Assembly (NCBI RefSeq): GCF_031143425.1
Contig: NC_090439.1
Span: forward strand, 640,771,465-640,835,464
Reading direction: 5' to 3'
DNA: 64,000 nt
DNA from: Pleurodeles waltl
Taxonomy: Eukaryota > Chordata > Amphibia > Caudata > Salamandridae
The notes beneath the pieces are model-generated. The model searched no databases. It was not told where the DNA came from and was given only the letters and a program-made list of their open reading frames with translations. This document shows positions 48,216-59,396 of the stretch, one piece after another. Position 1 is the stretch's first letter, and the number at the start of each line of letters is the position of its first letter. The position numbers and the translations under genes are program-made.

Positions 48216-48304
48216 CGCTCCCGAACTGATTTCTAGGGACAGGAACTTTCCTTTAAGGGCCCTAAATCTGACACACCACAGTCAGTGTTCTTCATGTCTC
48301 TGCA

Positions 48305-48540
48305 CTTCTGGAGTGGAAAGTTGTGAAAAGAAACTGACGTCAGTGCATTGGGGTGGTGTATATATAGGACCTGCAACGTCCTCTCCGGTGAACACGACAG
48401 TGGGTGCGAAGTTGACCAATGCCACCCACTATGCACAGGAATCCTGCTGAGGAAAAATCTCTGGATCCGGACAGATGCCTGGGAGAAATTCTATGGTAAG
48501 AAATCTGCAGCTAGAATATATCTCTATCAGATAATTTGTT
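48305..48540 (-). repeat. DIRS right inverted terminal repeat
   Basis: Reverse complement of the left terminal repeat with point differences. It ends CTATCAGATAATTTG at the outer edge. Confidence 0.85.
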
Positions 48541-49343
48541 AATGAAGGTAAGTAACTTGTCCTTTAACTATCACCCTCCCACTTCCTTAGGAAAGTCATT
48601 TTACTTTATGTACCTCCCCTTGCCATTACCATGCAGTTGGGTATCTCCGTGGCACCATACAACACAAAGGCACTCATTATGAGCAGCCAGTTGCCATATG
48701 TGTGGTAACTCCTATATCATACCAGTTACTGGACCACTCGTAATGAAGGTGAAAGTTAATTATAATAAATACCATACCCAAATGCCACAGAGAGTGAATT
48801 GGTGATCTAAAGGAAGAGCAGCATGATGTACTGGTTTACTTGTGGCTTCATTTTTGCCAATGCCAATATTGATTTATGAAGAAGAAACTTGCAATAGTTG
48901 ATGCAAATTAGGTTTGCCTTTTCACAGAGACTGAAATCATACCTCCATACCTACCAACTTCTCCCAAAGTCTGGCAATGCATTTGTCTTTCTGTGGACCT
49001 TTTTTTTGTGGTTTGTCCTTTCACTATTGCAATCGCATCTAAATGTCTCAATGGGGAGGATGTACTAGTATATTTTACCAGTGCACTATGGCTGCTTAGC
49101 TACACAACATCTGTATCCAGTAGTCTGAGACTATATTGCCCAGTGTTGTCACCCCTCCACAAACATCCTTCCTAGGTGGTGCCCAGCTGCGAATAATACT
49201 GCCATTGCCAAGTGTAGACCAATGTTTGTTATTCAGTAATTAAATTACATAAACTACATTGCGAGGACAGCCGTTAAAAGCCCCATGGGTTGAACTCCCA
49301 GTACACGTTGTCATTATAGAAAAGGCCTTTCACAAACAGACAC
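48541..49343 (+). other. loxhd1: loxhd1 intron, no gene
   Basis: Non-coding; nothing recognised. Confidence 0.5.
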
Positions 49344-49973
49344 GGGCACATTTACTAGCATTTTGCAGCTACAACGCAAAATGTAATTTGGGATTTACAA
49401 ATGCAAATCAAATTTGTGTGGCTTTGCATGGGACTTTTCCCAAAAAGTAACATAAGACAGCACATAGCGCTGCCATGAGTTACTTAGTGTTATGGAGGCG
49501 TTCCATGGGTGGGGCATGGGCATTCCCAAGAATCCACCAATGGATTTTGGGACATTCCCAGATTTACTAAAGCTAGTAAACCTGGGAATGCATCAAAAAG
49601 CTATGCCCCCCAAAGCAGGTGCAATAAGGAGAAATATCATTAGTTCTACTCATTCTTTCATCTTGCTAAGTTTGCTTCATTTAGCAGCACACACAGAAAG
49701 AGGAAAAATGCCTTTAAAGATTGTTTATGTGCAGGAAGGTGTCCTATCCTGCACAAAAACAAAGCTGCCTGTTACGCAGGCACCCATGCACCATGGTGCA
49801 AGGCTGCCAGCCTTGGCATTAGGCAGCACAGAGTGTGCCAGCACTAGGAGACAGTAAAAATGTGCCATATGTTAGTTGATATTGCACATTTCTGCTTTCT
49901 CCTTTTCACGCAACACAGCACAGCACCTTTGCTTGCTGCCCTGCGTTGCATGAAATGTAAGTAAATCTGCCCC
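49344..49973. mobile_element. Probable MITE, about 630 bp
   Basis: Starts GGGCACATTTACTAGCATTT and ends CATGAAATGTAAGTAAATCTGCCCC; the outer 12 bp pair as inverted repeats. Internal palindromic motifs such as CCCAGATTTACTAAAGCTAGTAAACCTGGG (49558-49587) are also present. The target duplication is unclear. Non-coding. Confidence 0.55.
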
Positions 49974-50569
49974 ACAGTCTCTTCTCTAATTCATGCAGTT
50001 CATGCCTGTGCAAGCCTAAGAGTTGTTCTCTGGTAAGTGTAAGAGTCCCATGGACTAGCGAGCAATTAGCATACAGACCTATGGATAGGACTTGGCAAGG
50101 AGATAATCAATCCCTCACCTCACTATAGCTCCTCAAAGGTGTTTCAAGAGGTGCAAAGCGCCCCCATGGCATGTGTCCCAGAAGGCCAGGGCATCTGTAG
50201 CATGCCACCACATCGAGTGATCTCCCATGTAGCTACAATTGCAGGGTCAGGGTGCACTTACCAAGGGTAAAGCAGTTCATTTTCTTGATACTGCATGGAA
50301 CTTCACAACTGTCTCCCGCACACGCAAGTGCAGATTGGTGCACGTTTTTGTATTAAAGCCCTACGTTGTGGTGTTAGGGATTTAGTTAATCCACTGCTGC
50401 CGTTTTGTTGGTCATTGACATGTAATAATTTACTGTATGTGAAAGCCTGAAACTGTTTGAATGACGATTTTTTGAAGAAGTAGGTCCCTTGCATAGCTTC
50501 CTGTTCATTATAAGCATATTTGTATATCACACACTGAAATAGTGAATAGTTTATTTGTTATAAAAGAAC
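49974..50569 (+). other. loxhd1: loxhd1 intron, no gene
   Basis: Non-coding; nothing recognised. Confidence 0.45.
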
Positions 50570-50572
50570 TTA

Positions 50573-50751
50573 GGGGGTTATTACAACTTTGGAGGAGGTG
50601 TTAATCCGTCCCAAATGTGATGGATATACCACCTGCCGTATTACGAGTTCCATAGGATATAATGGACTTGTAATACGGCTGGTGGTATATCCGTCACTTT
50701 ACTGTCACTTTTGGGACGGATTAACACCTCCTCCAAAGTTGTAATACCCCC
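50573..50751. mobile_element. Full-length palindromic Harbinger-type MITE
   Basis: 179 bp. The arms GGGGGTTATTACAACTTTGG and CCAAAGTTGTAATACCCCC are inverted copies, and the pairing continues through AGGAGGTGTTAATCCGTCCC to a centre near 50655-50665. It is flanked by TTA on both sides (50570-50572 and 50752-50754), the TWA duplication typical of Harbinger. It lies only about 120 bp upstream of the loxhd1 exon. Confidence 0.9.
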
Positions 50752-50871
50752 TTAATCTTTCTTGGGAAAAAAACAGAGAACATGATCTTAATAAGGCAAG
50801 ACACACAGGACAACAATTCTATTCAGAAATATTAGAATGAAATAAATTAATGGCATTATTTATTTTTCTAG

Positions 50872-51026
50872 TGCTGAGCTATGAGATTCATGTTTACACC
50901 GGCTCTAAGCCGGGGGCTGGCACAGAATCGAATGTCTATGTTAACCTCTTTGGAACCAGAGGCGATTCAGGCAACAGAAAACTAAGGAAAACGAAAAATC
51001 ACAAAACCAAGTTTCAGCAAGGACAG
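50872..51026 (+). CDS. loxhd1: loxhd1 exon: N-terminal part of the next PLAT domain
   Basis: A 155-nt internal exon, acceptor TTTTTCTAG (ending 50871), donor GTAATA (51027). Two nucleotides complete the codon split by the 27-kb intron (G|TG, Val), then 51 codons: LSYEIHVYTGSKPGAGTESN, VYVNLFGTRGDSGNRKL, and KFQQGQ at the end. The YxIxVYTG-xxxGAGTxxNVYVxLFGxxGDSGxRKL...FxxGQ signature is the first half of a PLAT domain of LOXHD1 type and follows directly on the domain ending in the exon at 23628. It ends in phase 0. The next exon, expected to continue with the rest of the PLAT fold, is outside the window. Confidence 0.9.
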
Positions 51027-52630
51027 GTAATATGAAAGTATTTTATATTTACAGCCTTTTTGTAGAAAATTATGTTTTCATATGCAACTATTATGACAGC
51101 CGCAGTGCAACAAAAGTAGGAGAAGGAAAAGCTATTATTTTATTGACGAGTCGGAGGGAAGATCCAGTAGGGGCTCAGTGGAACAATGCATCCGACCTAC
51201 GGTTCTGTGCTTAATCTCATAGTCACACACTCGGGTCCACACAACCTTTCATGCTTTTAAGGTCAATCAAGTGAGGAGTAACAAATTGGGTGCAGTGCTT
51301 AATTTGTGCTTGTTGTTTCCGGAGCGGAGCACCTGCACTTATTTTTGAGGGCCGGCACTTATTTTTCTGCCTCAAGCATTTTCTGTGAGCACAGGTGGGG
51401 GACCGCAGCGAGACCAGTCATATCCCAACCAGACATACAATCATTCACCATTCATATGGCAAATTATACAAAAAGAACCCAATGCAAGCCGATTTTCTTG
51501 CGTTTTAGAGAATATAACATTCTCCGGCCGTATTTATTACAAATCACAAACACAACCAATATTTTGTTTTTTCCTATAAATACGACAATAAGTAAAAGTA
51601 CTGCATTGTGGCCACATGGCCATATCTAATACATAAATTCTCCTATCAAATATTCCATAACTAATACATGAATACATTAATTTACATCAAATTAAGGAGT
51701 CATGCTTGACCACCCTCAGGCCCCTTGTGGTGTTGATTGATTCAACTGACTTGACTTAATTGACTTGGACCCAGGGCAAGACCCTGCCGGTCTCTCCATA
51801 AGTTGTCTTCTACAAGGCGAACTCACTTGCCCCCTCAAGACAGAGGGAGCTTGGGCCAGCATAACAGCTGTACCCCCAACAACCATGCCAGAGCTACCCA
51901 ATACAGGGATTCCCACTGGCACCCAATGGGAGGTGGGCCTTGGCCGACTGGGGCCATGTACTGGTCCCTATACCAGCCCACCATCCCCTTATCCCCTGGG
52001 CCGTGTGATGGAGTACCCCGGCTGGCTATGGACAATCGTGGTTGCGGACGTCCCCAGCCTTCCAGTAGTGACCGTAGTACCCCTGCCCCGGATTGAGCTA
52101 AATGCTTAAACAATCCAATTCCATCCCGAACTCGCCTACACATCTTCTTGATGCCAATGTTGTCTACCAGTCTTTTAGTGGCCAAACATGACTCCTCCTC
52201 TGCCACAGACCTCGATGGTTTCCCGACCAACCAGGCCTCCCCCAGATTCTGTTAGTGGGACTGTAGCTGATGCCATCACAGGCTTCAAAACAGACTTATT
52301 GCCCCGTAGGCTAATCAAAAAATTAACCTTATACACATCCCACTTAGAAGAGAAATGGTCCGTTTGTCCCGCACTGTCTGTCACCCTGGTTCTGGGCAGA
52401 AGTTGACTTTGACTGCTAATGGCAGCGTGACCGCAGATCAATGCACTGGCGGTAACCATGTGACCTAAAGATTGGATTTCAAATGAGATAAAATAAATAT
52501 CAAAAAACAGTGCGAGTCAATTGCAGTTCCATCATTTTATGTAAGCTCTGTTCTCCCGGGAATGAGGAGAGGACCTTCTCCCACACTTCACAGTGGGTGG
52601 GCTCAGTGGGTGCTAACAATGATTGAAGAC
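51027..52630 (+). other. loxhd1: loxhd1 intron start; no gene
   Basis: Non-coding sequence after the exon. A CAGTGCTTAATTTGTGCTTG stretch at 51294 begins a probable interspersed repeat with GCACTTATTTTT repeats (to about 51380), family uncertain. Open frames at 51.7-52.5 kb show no recognisable domain. Confidence 0.45.
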
Positions 52631-53225
52631 TAGGGGGGTCATTACAACATTGGCGGTAAAAGGCGCTTACCGCCGTGCAGAAGACCGCCAACACTCCGCC
52701 GCGGCCGCGGTAAACCGCCACGGTCATTATGACCCACAACTCGGAAACCGCCAAAATACAGACACCCACACAAGTCCGCCACACCAAAGGCCAGCGATAA
52801 ACTGGCGATAACCAAACCGACACCGTCACGGCAACAGAAATACGCCCACACTATCACGAATCCACGCGGTGGTCTTTCAACCGCGGTATCCCATTGGCGG
52901 TACACACCGCCGCGCTCAAAATACACACACTCCTACAAAACACAGCCACATTGGACAAATCCAAATACACACACCTGATACACGTACAAACACCACTCCC
53001 ACACACCCAATACAATATAAAACACACACACACATCACCCACAAACCCCCACCACAAAAAAATCGGGACGACGCACAGAGAGAGAGACCATATAGAAGAA
53101 TCGAGCACCCAGACGCACATATTACCATCACCCCCACAAATACCACGCACTTCACACAACACACCAATACACATCACCACACTTATCACCGCTCATTCCA
53201 CCCCACACATCACCAACACCACCCC

Positions 53226-54729
53226 ATGGCACCGCAAAGACACCCCAGGTTTTCGGAGGAGGAACTCAGGGTCATGGTGGAGGAAATCATCCGGGTAGAG
53301 CCACAGCTATTCGGAGCACAGGTGCAGCAGACGTCCATTGCAAGGAAGATGGAGCTATGGAGCAGAATAGTCGACAGGGTCAACGCAGTGGGACAGCACC
53401 CAAGAAATCGGGATGACATCAGGAAGAGGTGGAACGACCTACGGGGGAAGGTGCATTCCGTGGTATCCAGACACCGGATTGCAGTGCAGAAGTCTGGCGG
53501 CGGACCCCCACCTCCTCCCCCAGAATTTACGACATGGCAGGAGCAGGTCTTGGCGATCCTGAGGGCCTCGGTGGAGTATCTGTAGGAATGGACTCTGGTA
53601 AGTGACATCTTCACTACTTCATCCCCCCCACCCCACCTGCATGCCAACACATACCCCCACCCTCAGCCTCACCCCCATCACTCCTACTCCTTGCAAATGT
53701 CCCACCATCACAACGCACCCATCCCAACACCAAGCCCTGCATGCAAACACAAAGCATGGACACCCATCACCAAAGCATGCCCACTGCACATACCCATACC
53801 CCCCCCAAACCACCGACACAAAAGCCCCCACACAGGAATGCAAGCACTGGGGGGCACGGGCACCCACCCATTGCACACCATTCCACACACAAATGCAATA
53901 ATCATGCTTTTATACCCCTGCAGGACCCCTATGCAACGTCACCGCACAGGAGGGTCCACAAAGGTCCACCCCCCCACCCCCCCCAGAAGAGGCCCACAGT
54001 GATGACTGCAGCTCTGTCGACCTGGATCTAGATGACCAGCCCAACCCATCGGGGACCTCGGGACAGTCGGTTCCCCTCACACAGCCACAGGCCACTGCAG
54101 ACCTACCTCCCTCTGTGAACACCAGCACAGCACCCACCCAGCGGGCCCACACCTCTGTCTCCAGGACACGTCAAGCAGCAGTGTGTTCACCACTACAGGG
54201 CACCCAGGTTAACCCACCACCCCAACAACAAAAGGGACCTGGGGGCAGTGGCAGTGGGCACACGGTCCAGGGGACAAAGACCCAGGGAAACAGGGGAACT
54301 GGGAGGGCTGCTGTGTGACAGGGTGGGGACAGGCCCAGGGAACCCACTCTCCACGAGGCCCTCTCCTCCATCATGGGAGCATACCACCACTCCCAGGAGA
54401 TGATGGCTACGGTACTGGCCAAGTTTCAGGAGACCCAGCACATGCAGGAGGAACAGTATTTGGGCTTCAGGGAGGAACTCAGAACCACCAGCTCCGCCCT
54501 GGGCACCATCGTAGGGGTGCTGAATCTGGTAGTGACCACTTTGAGGGACACTGTGGCACCACAAAGGGACCCTGACACTAGCATGGACCAAGAACTGCAC
54601 ACCACCTCTGCCGGCGCTAGTGGACAGGAGGCACTGACACAGGACCAACAGGCCACCAGCACCCCACCCCCTGCAGAAGGAGAACCACCCCGCAAGCGGT
54701 CCCAGAGATCCAGGAAGAGGACAGAGTAA
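53226..54729 (+). pseudogene. Harbinger gene 1: NAIF1-like Myb/SANT protein, copy C (broken)
   Basis: Exon 1 53226-53597 (donor GTAAGT at 53598) and exon 2 53924-54729 (after CCCTGCAG). Same protein as the intact copy B gene: SEEELRVMVEEIIRVEPQLF, ARKMELWSRIVDRVNAV, DIRKRWNDLRGKV; then the acidic/Pro linker and helical C-terminus (MMATVLAKFQETQHMQEEQY). Two lesions: a 7-nt deletion in exon 1 after EQVLAIL (372 nt versus 379) shifts the frame to a stop at about 53583, and a CGA-to-TGA change at 54316-54318 in exon 2. The remainder is open to the shared basic tail. Confidence 0.85.
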
Positions 54730-54943
54730 GATGCCAAGACCCCCGCCAAGAAAGGATACCACCCTGATAGTCATCCCACTGTCCCACTTTGTCACCCTGT
54801 CCATCCTTAAACTGCCCCAGCTCCACTTCCCAGACCCATTTGGACAATGCACCTGTGAGACTAATAGACTGGACTCTGCCATGGACATTCCTCCACCATC
54901 ACCCCTCACCAATTTACAACCCCCCACCAATAATTTGCACCTT

Positions 54944-54949
54944 AATAAA
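54944..54949 (+). terminator. Poly(A) signal of gene 1, copy C
   Basis: AATAAA 215 bp after the gene 1 stop, the same spacing as in copy B. Confidence 0.6.
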
Positions 54950-55236
54950 CACCGTTATTGCACAAAACAATCAGGAGTCTGTCTGTGAATGTGAATATAT
55001 GTATCTGTAATTACAGTGCCAAAATGCTTATTTACATTGTGATGCCAACATACCAATGTCACACAGCTGTAGTCCATGGGGAAACAAAGCAGATGTCACA
55101 CTGTGGGACCCAGATCTCTGAAATCGTAAGGGAAAGTGACAACTCAGTTACCATACACTGGGTGAAAAGGACAGACAGTACAGAGGTAGTAGTGTTTAAG
55201 TACATGTAGTAGGCCGGTTTGTATTCTTACCTCTGT
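54950..55236. other. Spacer between convergent gene 1 and transposase, copy C
   Basis: Non-coding sequence homologous to 35618-35900 of copy B. No gene. Confidence 0.6.
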
Positions 55237-56271
55237 TCATTGGAAATATTGCAGTATCACCGTGTTCCTGTTGTCTATGTTGTCTTCTTCGTCTTCCTCC
55301 TCTTCACTCTCCACAGGCTCCACAGCTGCTACAACACCACCATCTGGACCATCCTCCTGCAGAAAAGGCACCTGGCGACGCAAAGCCAGGTTGTGAAGCA
55401 TACAGCAGGCCACAATGATCTGGCACACCTTCTTTGGTGAGTAGAATAGGGATCCACCTGTCATATGGAGGCACCTGAACCTGGCCTTCAGGAGGCCGAA
55501 GGTCCGCTCAATCACCCTCCTAGTTCGCCCATGGGCCTCATTGTAGCGTTCCTCTGCCCTAGTCCTGGGATTCCTCACTGGGGTCAGTAGCCATGACAGG
55601 TTGGGGTAACCAGAATCACCAATTAGCCACACACGGTGCCTCTGGAGCTGACCCATCACATAAGGGATGCTGCTATTCCGCAGGATGTAGGCGTCATGCA
55701 CTGAGCCAGGGAACATGGCATTCACATGGCAGATGTACTGGTCTGCCAAACATACCATCTGGACATTCATGGAATGATAATTCTTCCGGTTTCTGTACAC
55801 CTGTTCACTCCTGTGGGGGGGGACCAAAGCCATATGGGTCCCATCAATGGCACCTATGATGTTGGGGATATGTCCAAGGGCATAGAAGTCACCTTTCACT
55901 GTAGCCAAATCCTCCACCTCAGGGAAAACGATGTAGCTCCGCATGTGTTTCAGCAGGGCAGACAACACTCTGGACAACACGTTGGAAAACATAGGCTGGG
56001 ACATCCCTGATGCTATGGCCACTGTTGTTTGAAATGACCCACTTGCTAGGAAATGGAGTACTGACAGCACCTGCACTTGAGGGGGATTCCTGTGGGATGG
56101 CGGATAGGTGACATCAGGTCTGGCTCCAGCTGGGCACACAGTTCCATAATAGTGGCACGGTCAAGCCTGTATGTCAGGATGAGATGTCTCTCCTCCATTG
56201 TCGACAGGTCCACCAGCGGTCTGTACACCGGAGGATGCCGCCATCCCCTCACATGTCCCAGCGGACGGTGC
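55237..56271 (-). pseudogene. Harbinger transposase main exon, copy C (one frameshift)
   Basis: The main exon follows acceptor CATAG and completes the exon 1 codon to R-HRPLGHVRG. HARBI1-like DDE transposase: N-terminal helical part (VYRPLVDLSTMEERHLILTY, DRATIMELCAQLEPD), SVLHFLASGSFQ, MSQPMFSNVLSRVL, then the catalytic core with all three acidic residues: Asp in GAIDGTH (55843-55845), Asp in GDSGYP (55615-55617), Glu in VIERTFGLLKARF (55507-55509). With the 83-nt exon 1, the expected length is about 372 aa, near the usual 350 or so. A single-nucleotide loss near 56075-56081 (after the GIPL motif) shifts the frame. No other stop is seen in this exon, so this is a recently inactivated copy. 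Confidence 0.92.
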
Positions 56272-56299
56272 CTATGATGGACAACAGCGAGCACAGAGT

Positions 56300-56721
56300 C
56301 AAACATTCCAGAGGTACGTAACCCCAGCTTTAAAAAAACACGGATCTTAACCCATCGAATGGCTTGTATGAGTGTGGATGCAAGGCCTAGGTATGTGTGA
56401 CGCAGAACAAAAAGTAAGGCATGTGGGCCCCTGAAATGGCTGCTGCCTGACCTGTAAAGTGTGACAATGGGATGTGAGGTAACTGCGCTGGCGTTGCACA
56501 CCGTGGCGGTAGGCGGTCGAAGACCGCGGCGCAATGCTGCATTGGTTAACATTGGACCCTATGGGTCTCAGGAGCCAATGACGATGTGCGCCGGCGGACG
56601 CGGTACGCACCGCCGCGGACGTGACCGCCATTTTCTCTCTGTTAATTCACTCGATACCTGATCTTCGACAGGAGAGGACCTACACTGCAAGTGCTGCTGT
56701 GACCTCGGTCTGGAAGGGACA
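56300..56721. promoter_or_regulatory. Putative bidirectional promoter, copy C
   Basis: Lies between the 5' side of the transposase main exon (-) and gene 2 (+). It contains ATTGGTTAACATTGG (56541-56555) and GCCAATGAC (56574-56582), CCAAT-type boxes in both directions, then a CpG-rich stretch and ACCGCCATTTTC (56625-56636, YY1-like), ending about 85 bp before the gene 2 ATG. No TATA box. The region drives gene 2 by position; whether it also starts an internal transposase transcript is inference. Confidence 0.4.
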
Positions 56722-59396
56722 ATGGCTCATGCGACTGGGGAAAGGGCCCCTGCCTTCACATCAGAGGAGTTGGAGAAGCTTGTGGATGGGGTCCTCCCCC
56801 AGTACGCGCTACTCTACGGTCCTCCAGACAAACAGGTAAATACACTGGGAGCATGCTGTATGGGCTATGCCTGTGTTGAGTGGGGTGGATGAAAGATGGG
56901 GGGGGGAGAGATTGAGGCATGCTTGAAACGACGGTGAGTGCATGTGCCACATGGCAAGGGTAGGGATGTGGGGCCACTCACATTGATGGTGCAGAAGGTA
57001 ATTACTTTTCTTCTCTCTCTGTACATTTCATATAGGTCAGCGCCCACCAGAAGACGGATATATGGCGTGCCATCGCCAAGGACGTCCGGACCCTGGGGGT
57101 CCACCACAGACGGGGCACCCACTGCCGGAAGAGATGGGAGGACATTTGCCGCTGGAGCAGGAAGATGGCGGAGACTCAGCTGGGGATGGCCTCCCAACGT
57201 GGGAGGGGTGCCTGTCGGACCTTGACCCCCCTGATGTTCCGGATCCTGGCGGTGGCCTACCCCGAGTTGGATGGGCGCGTGAGGGCATCACAGCAGACAC
57301 AAGGGGGTGAGTACACTCACATTCTGCTAACTTTGCGTGCTGTGGAGGTGTCTGGGTGGGGGAGGAGGGCTGTGGGTATCCCTAGGCCAGGGCGAGTTCC
57401 GTAGGCTAGGCCCCTCTGTAAGGCACGGCTCTGTGCCCCCGCTCCCCACCTCTGTAGGGTGCCAAGTACAGCTATTCATGGCCCTGTGTCACCTATGTGT
57501 GCAGATGTCGTCCATAGCCTTGTAGGCCATGTCCCAGGGATTGCAAAGTGGACCCCAAGTGCGCGGCGTAGTGCAGGGGGCTTCTGTGTCTGTGCTGTCC
57601 GCCAACGTTAGCGGGAATGCATGCACTCAACATGTCTTTCTTCCGTTCCCCCCCCCCTTTTTGTGGTATTCCTGTTCATGTGTGCATTAGCATCATCAGG
57701 CGGAGGAGCAGTGGCACCGGAGCACGAGGGAGCTGCATCCCACATGGCCATGGAGGGCCACACTACCGACTGAATTCACCAGTGGGACGGAGGGCGAGGG
57801 GAGCTCCATGGCGGGGACACGAGCGGACATTAGTGGATCGGACTCGTCATCTGATGGGAGCTCCCTTGTGGTGGCGGCAACATCTCTGCCCCCCGCCATA
57901 ACAGGTACAGCCGCCACCCCCGCACCAGCACCGCCCTCCCAGCAGCCCCTCAGTGTTTGCCCCGTGCCCGCTCACCCAGGAAGGTGGGAATCTCCTTCGC
58001 CCCAGGCACCTCAGGCCCTGCCCCAGTCACCCCTGCTGCCCTCAGTGAGGAGGTCATTGACCTCCTCAGGTCGCTCACTGTTGGGCAGTCTACTATTTTG
58101 AATGCCATCCAGGGTGTAGAAAGGGAAGTGCACCAAAGTAATGCATACCTGGAGGGCATTCATTCTGGTCAGGCTGCCCTTCATCGAACCCTGCAATCTC
58201 TGGCCTCAGCACTGATGGCAGCCATTGTCCCTGTGTCTAGCCTCCCCCCTCCAACTTCCTACACCCAGACCCAATCCCCTGTACCTCTGCCTCTCCCAAG
58301 CACACCATCAGACAAGCCTGCACACACCTCAACACCCAAGGGCAGCTCACGCAGACATAAGCACCACACATCCCACAGGCAGTCACACAAGCAACATCCA
58401 CATACAGACATACCAACATCCACTGCCTCCACTGTGTCCCCCTCCTCCACGTCTCCCTCCTCCCTGCCAGTCTTGTCCCCACTCACACCTGCATGCACAG
58501 CATCTTCAGCCACTACGTCCCTCAGCAGCACACACACTAGAACACCCCGCACATGTGCACTCACCACCCCACTGCCATTTACACTTTCCCTGTGTCCTCT
58601 CCCAGTGTGTCTGTGCCGCCCCCTCCCAAGATACACAAACGCAGACAGCCACCCACCCAACAGCCATCCACCTCACGACAGCCTACAGCCCAGGCACCTG
58701 CACCCAAAGCCCCCCCACTTACACCTCCTACAACCACAACCTCTTCCTCCACTCCCATACCCCCTACACCTACCCATCCCACTGCTCCCAAAAACATTTT
58801 CCTCTGCAAACTTAACCTCTTTCCCTCAACTCCCCCACCCCGTCCATGTCATAGGCCCAGAGCTAGCACCTCAGCCACTACATCACCGGGCCCAGTGGTG
58901 CATATCGTACATGGGCACTAGAGTGCACCGCCCACCAGGGCAGCCAGTCTGGTACGGAGCCACAGCACAGCCAGCCCCCCCCCCCCTCAGAAACATCCAA
59001 AAATTGACAGTGCACGCCGGCAGAGGGTCAAGACACCAGGGACAAAAACCCCTACCAGGACTCCCGGCGGGAGTGTCGAGGCAGCTGGGACACCGGCCAA
59101 GGTGGGGAAGGGCCACAGGAGAGCAGGAAAGGCTGGGAAGGGCAGCACGCCCGACAACACCGCCATCAGCCCAGCTGGCCAGGAGGGCCCCGCAAGTCCC
59201 ATCCCAGCTGGCCAGGAGGCCACCAAAAGCCCCAGCACAGCTGCCCAGGAGGCCACCAAAAGCCCCAGCACAGCTGCCCAGGAGGGCCCCGGCACCCACA
59301 GGACAGGTGGGCAGGAGGGCCCCGCCAGGCCCAGGCCAGATGGCACATGAGCACCCCGGCATGGCCAGCAACGCTGAACAGGGGACCGCCATCTGA
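56722..59396 (+). pseudogene. Harbinger gene 2: second Myb/SANT protein with low-complexity tail, copy C
   Basis: Three exons: 56722-56835 (donor GTAAAT), 57036-57306 (acceptor TATAG, donor GTGAGT) and 57691-59396 (acceptor GCATTAG), phases 0 and 1. Exons 1-2 encode a Myb/SANT-like trihelix distinct from gene 1: FTSEELEKLVDGVLPQYALL, HQKTDIWRAIAKDVRTL, THCRKRWEDICRWSRKM, and a conserved LAVAYPELDGRVRAS end. Exon 3 has an acidic Ser stretch, RSPRKVGISFAPGTSGPAPV, a probable coiled coil (SEEVIDLLRSLTVGQSTILN), then a long Pro/Ser/Thr/His-rich region and Ala/Arg/Pro repeats (AQEATKSPSTA). The frame ends at TGA (59394-59396) in the first minisatellite unit. A 2-nt deletion exposes TGA at 57771-57773; the frame is regained before 57957. 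It is nested antisense within the transposase intron. Function unknown; DNA binding is inferred. Confidence 0.8.

Larger units (their letters stand above)
43166..48540 (+). mobile_element. DIRS-like tyrosine-recombinase retrotransposon, decayed
   Basis: A 5.4-kb element with gag-like, reverse transcriptase/RNase H and tyrosine recombinase-like regions in that order. It carries inverted (not direct) terminal repeats of about 235 bp and an internal complementary region that repeats the terminal TTGCAGATTCCTTACC motif in both orientations. This is the hallmark structure of DIRS elements, which replicate through a circular intermediate and leave no target duplication (established for the family). 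All coding regions contain frameshifts or stops. Confidence 0.9.

Noticed and set aside
43166..48540. LTR retrotransposon or endogenous retrovirus
   Set aside because: Terminal repeats are inverted, there is an internal complementary region, and the recombinase-like region follows RNase H. No envelope, protease or retroviral-type integrase motif was seen.
51765..52459. Possible gene at 51.7-52.5 kb (open frames on both strands)
   Set aside because: No recognisable domain, splice pattern or matching copy in the window; left as unannotated intron.
55237..56271. Host HARBI1 gene rather than a transposon
   Set aside because: The locus is bounded by terminal inverted repeats with an exact TAG duplication, has two sister copies nearby, and carries a frameshift.
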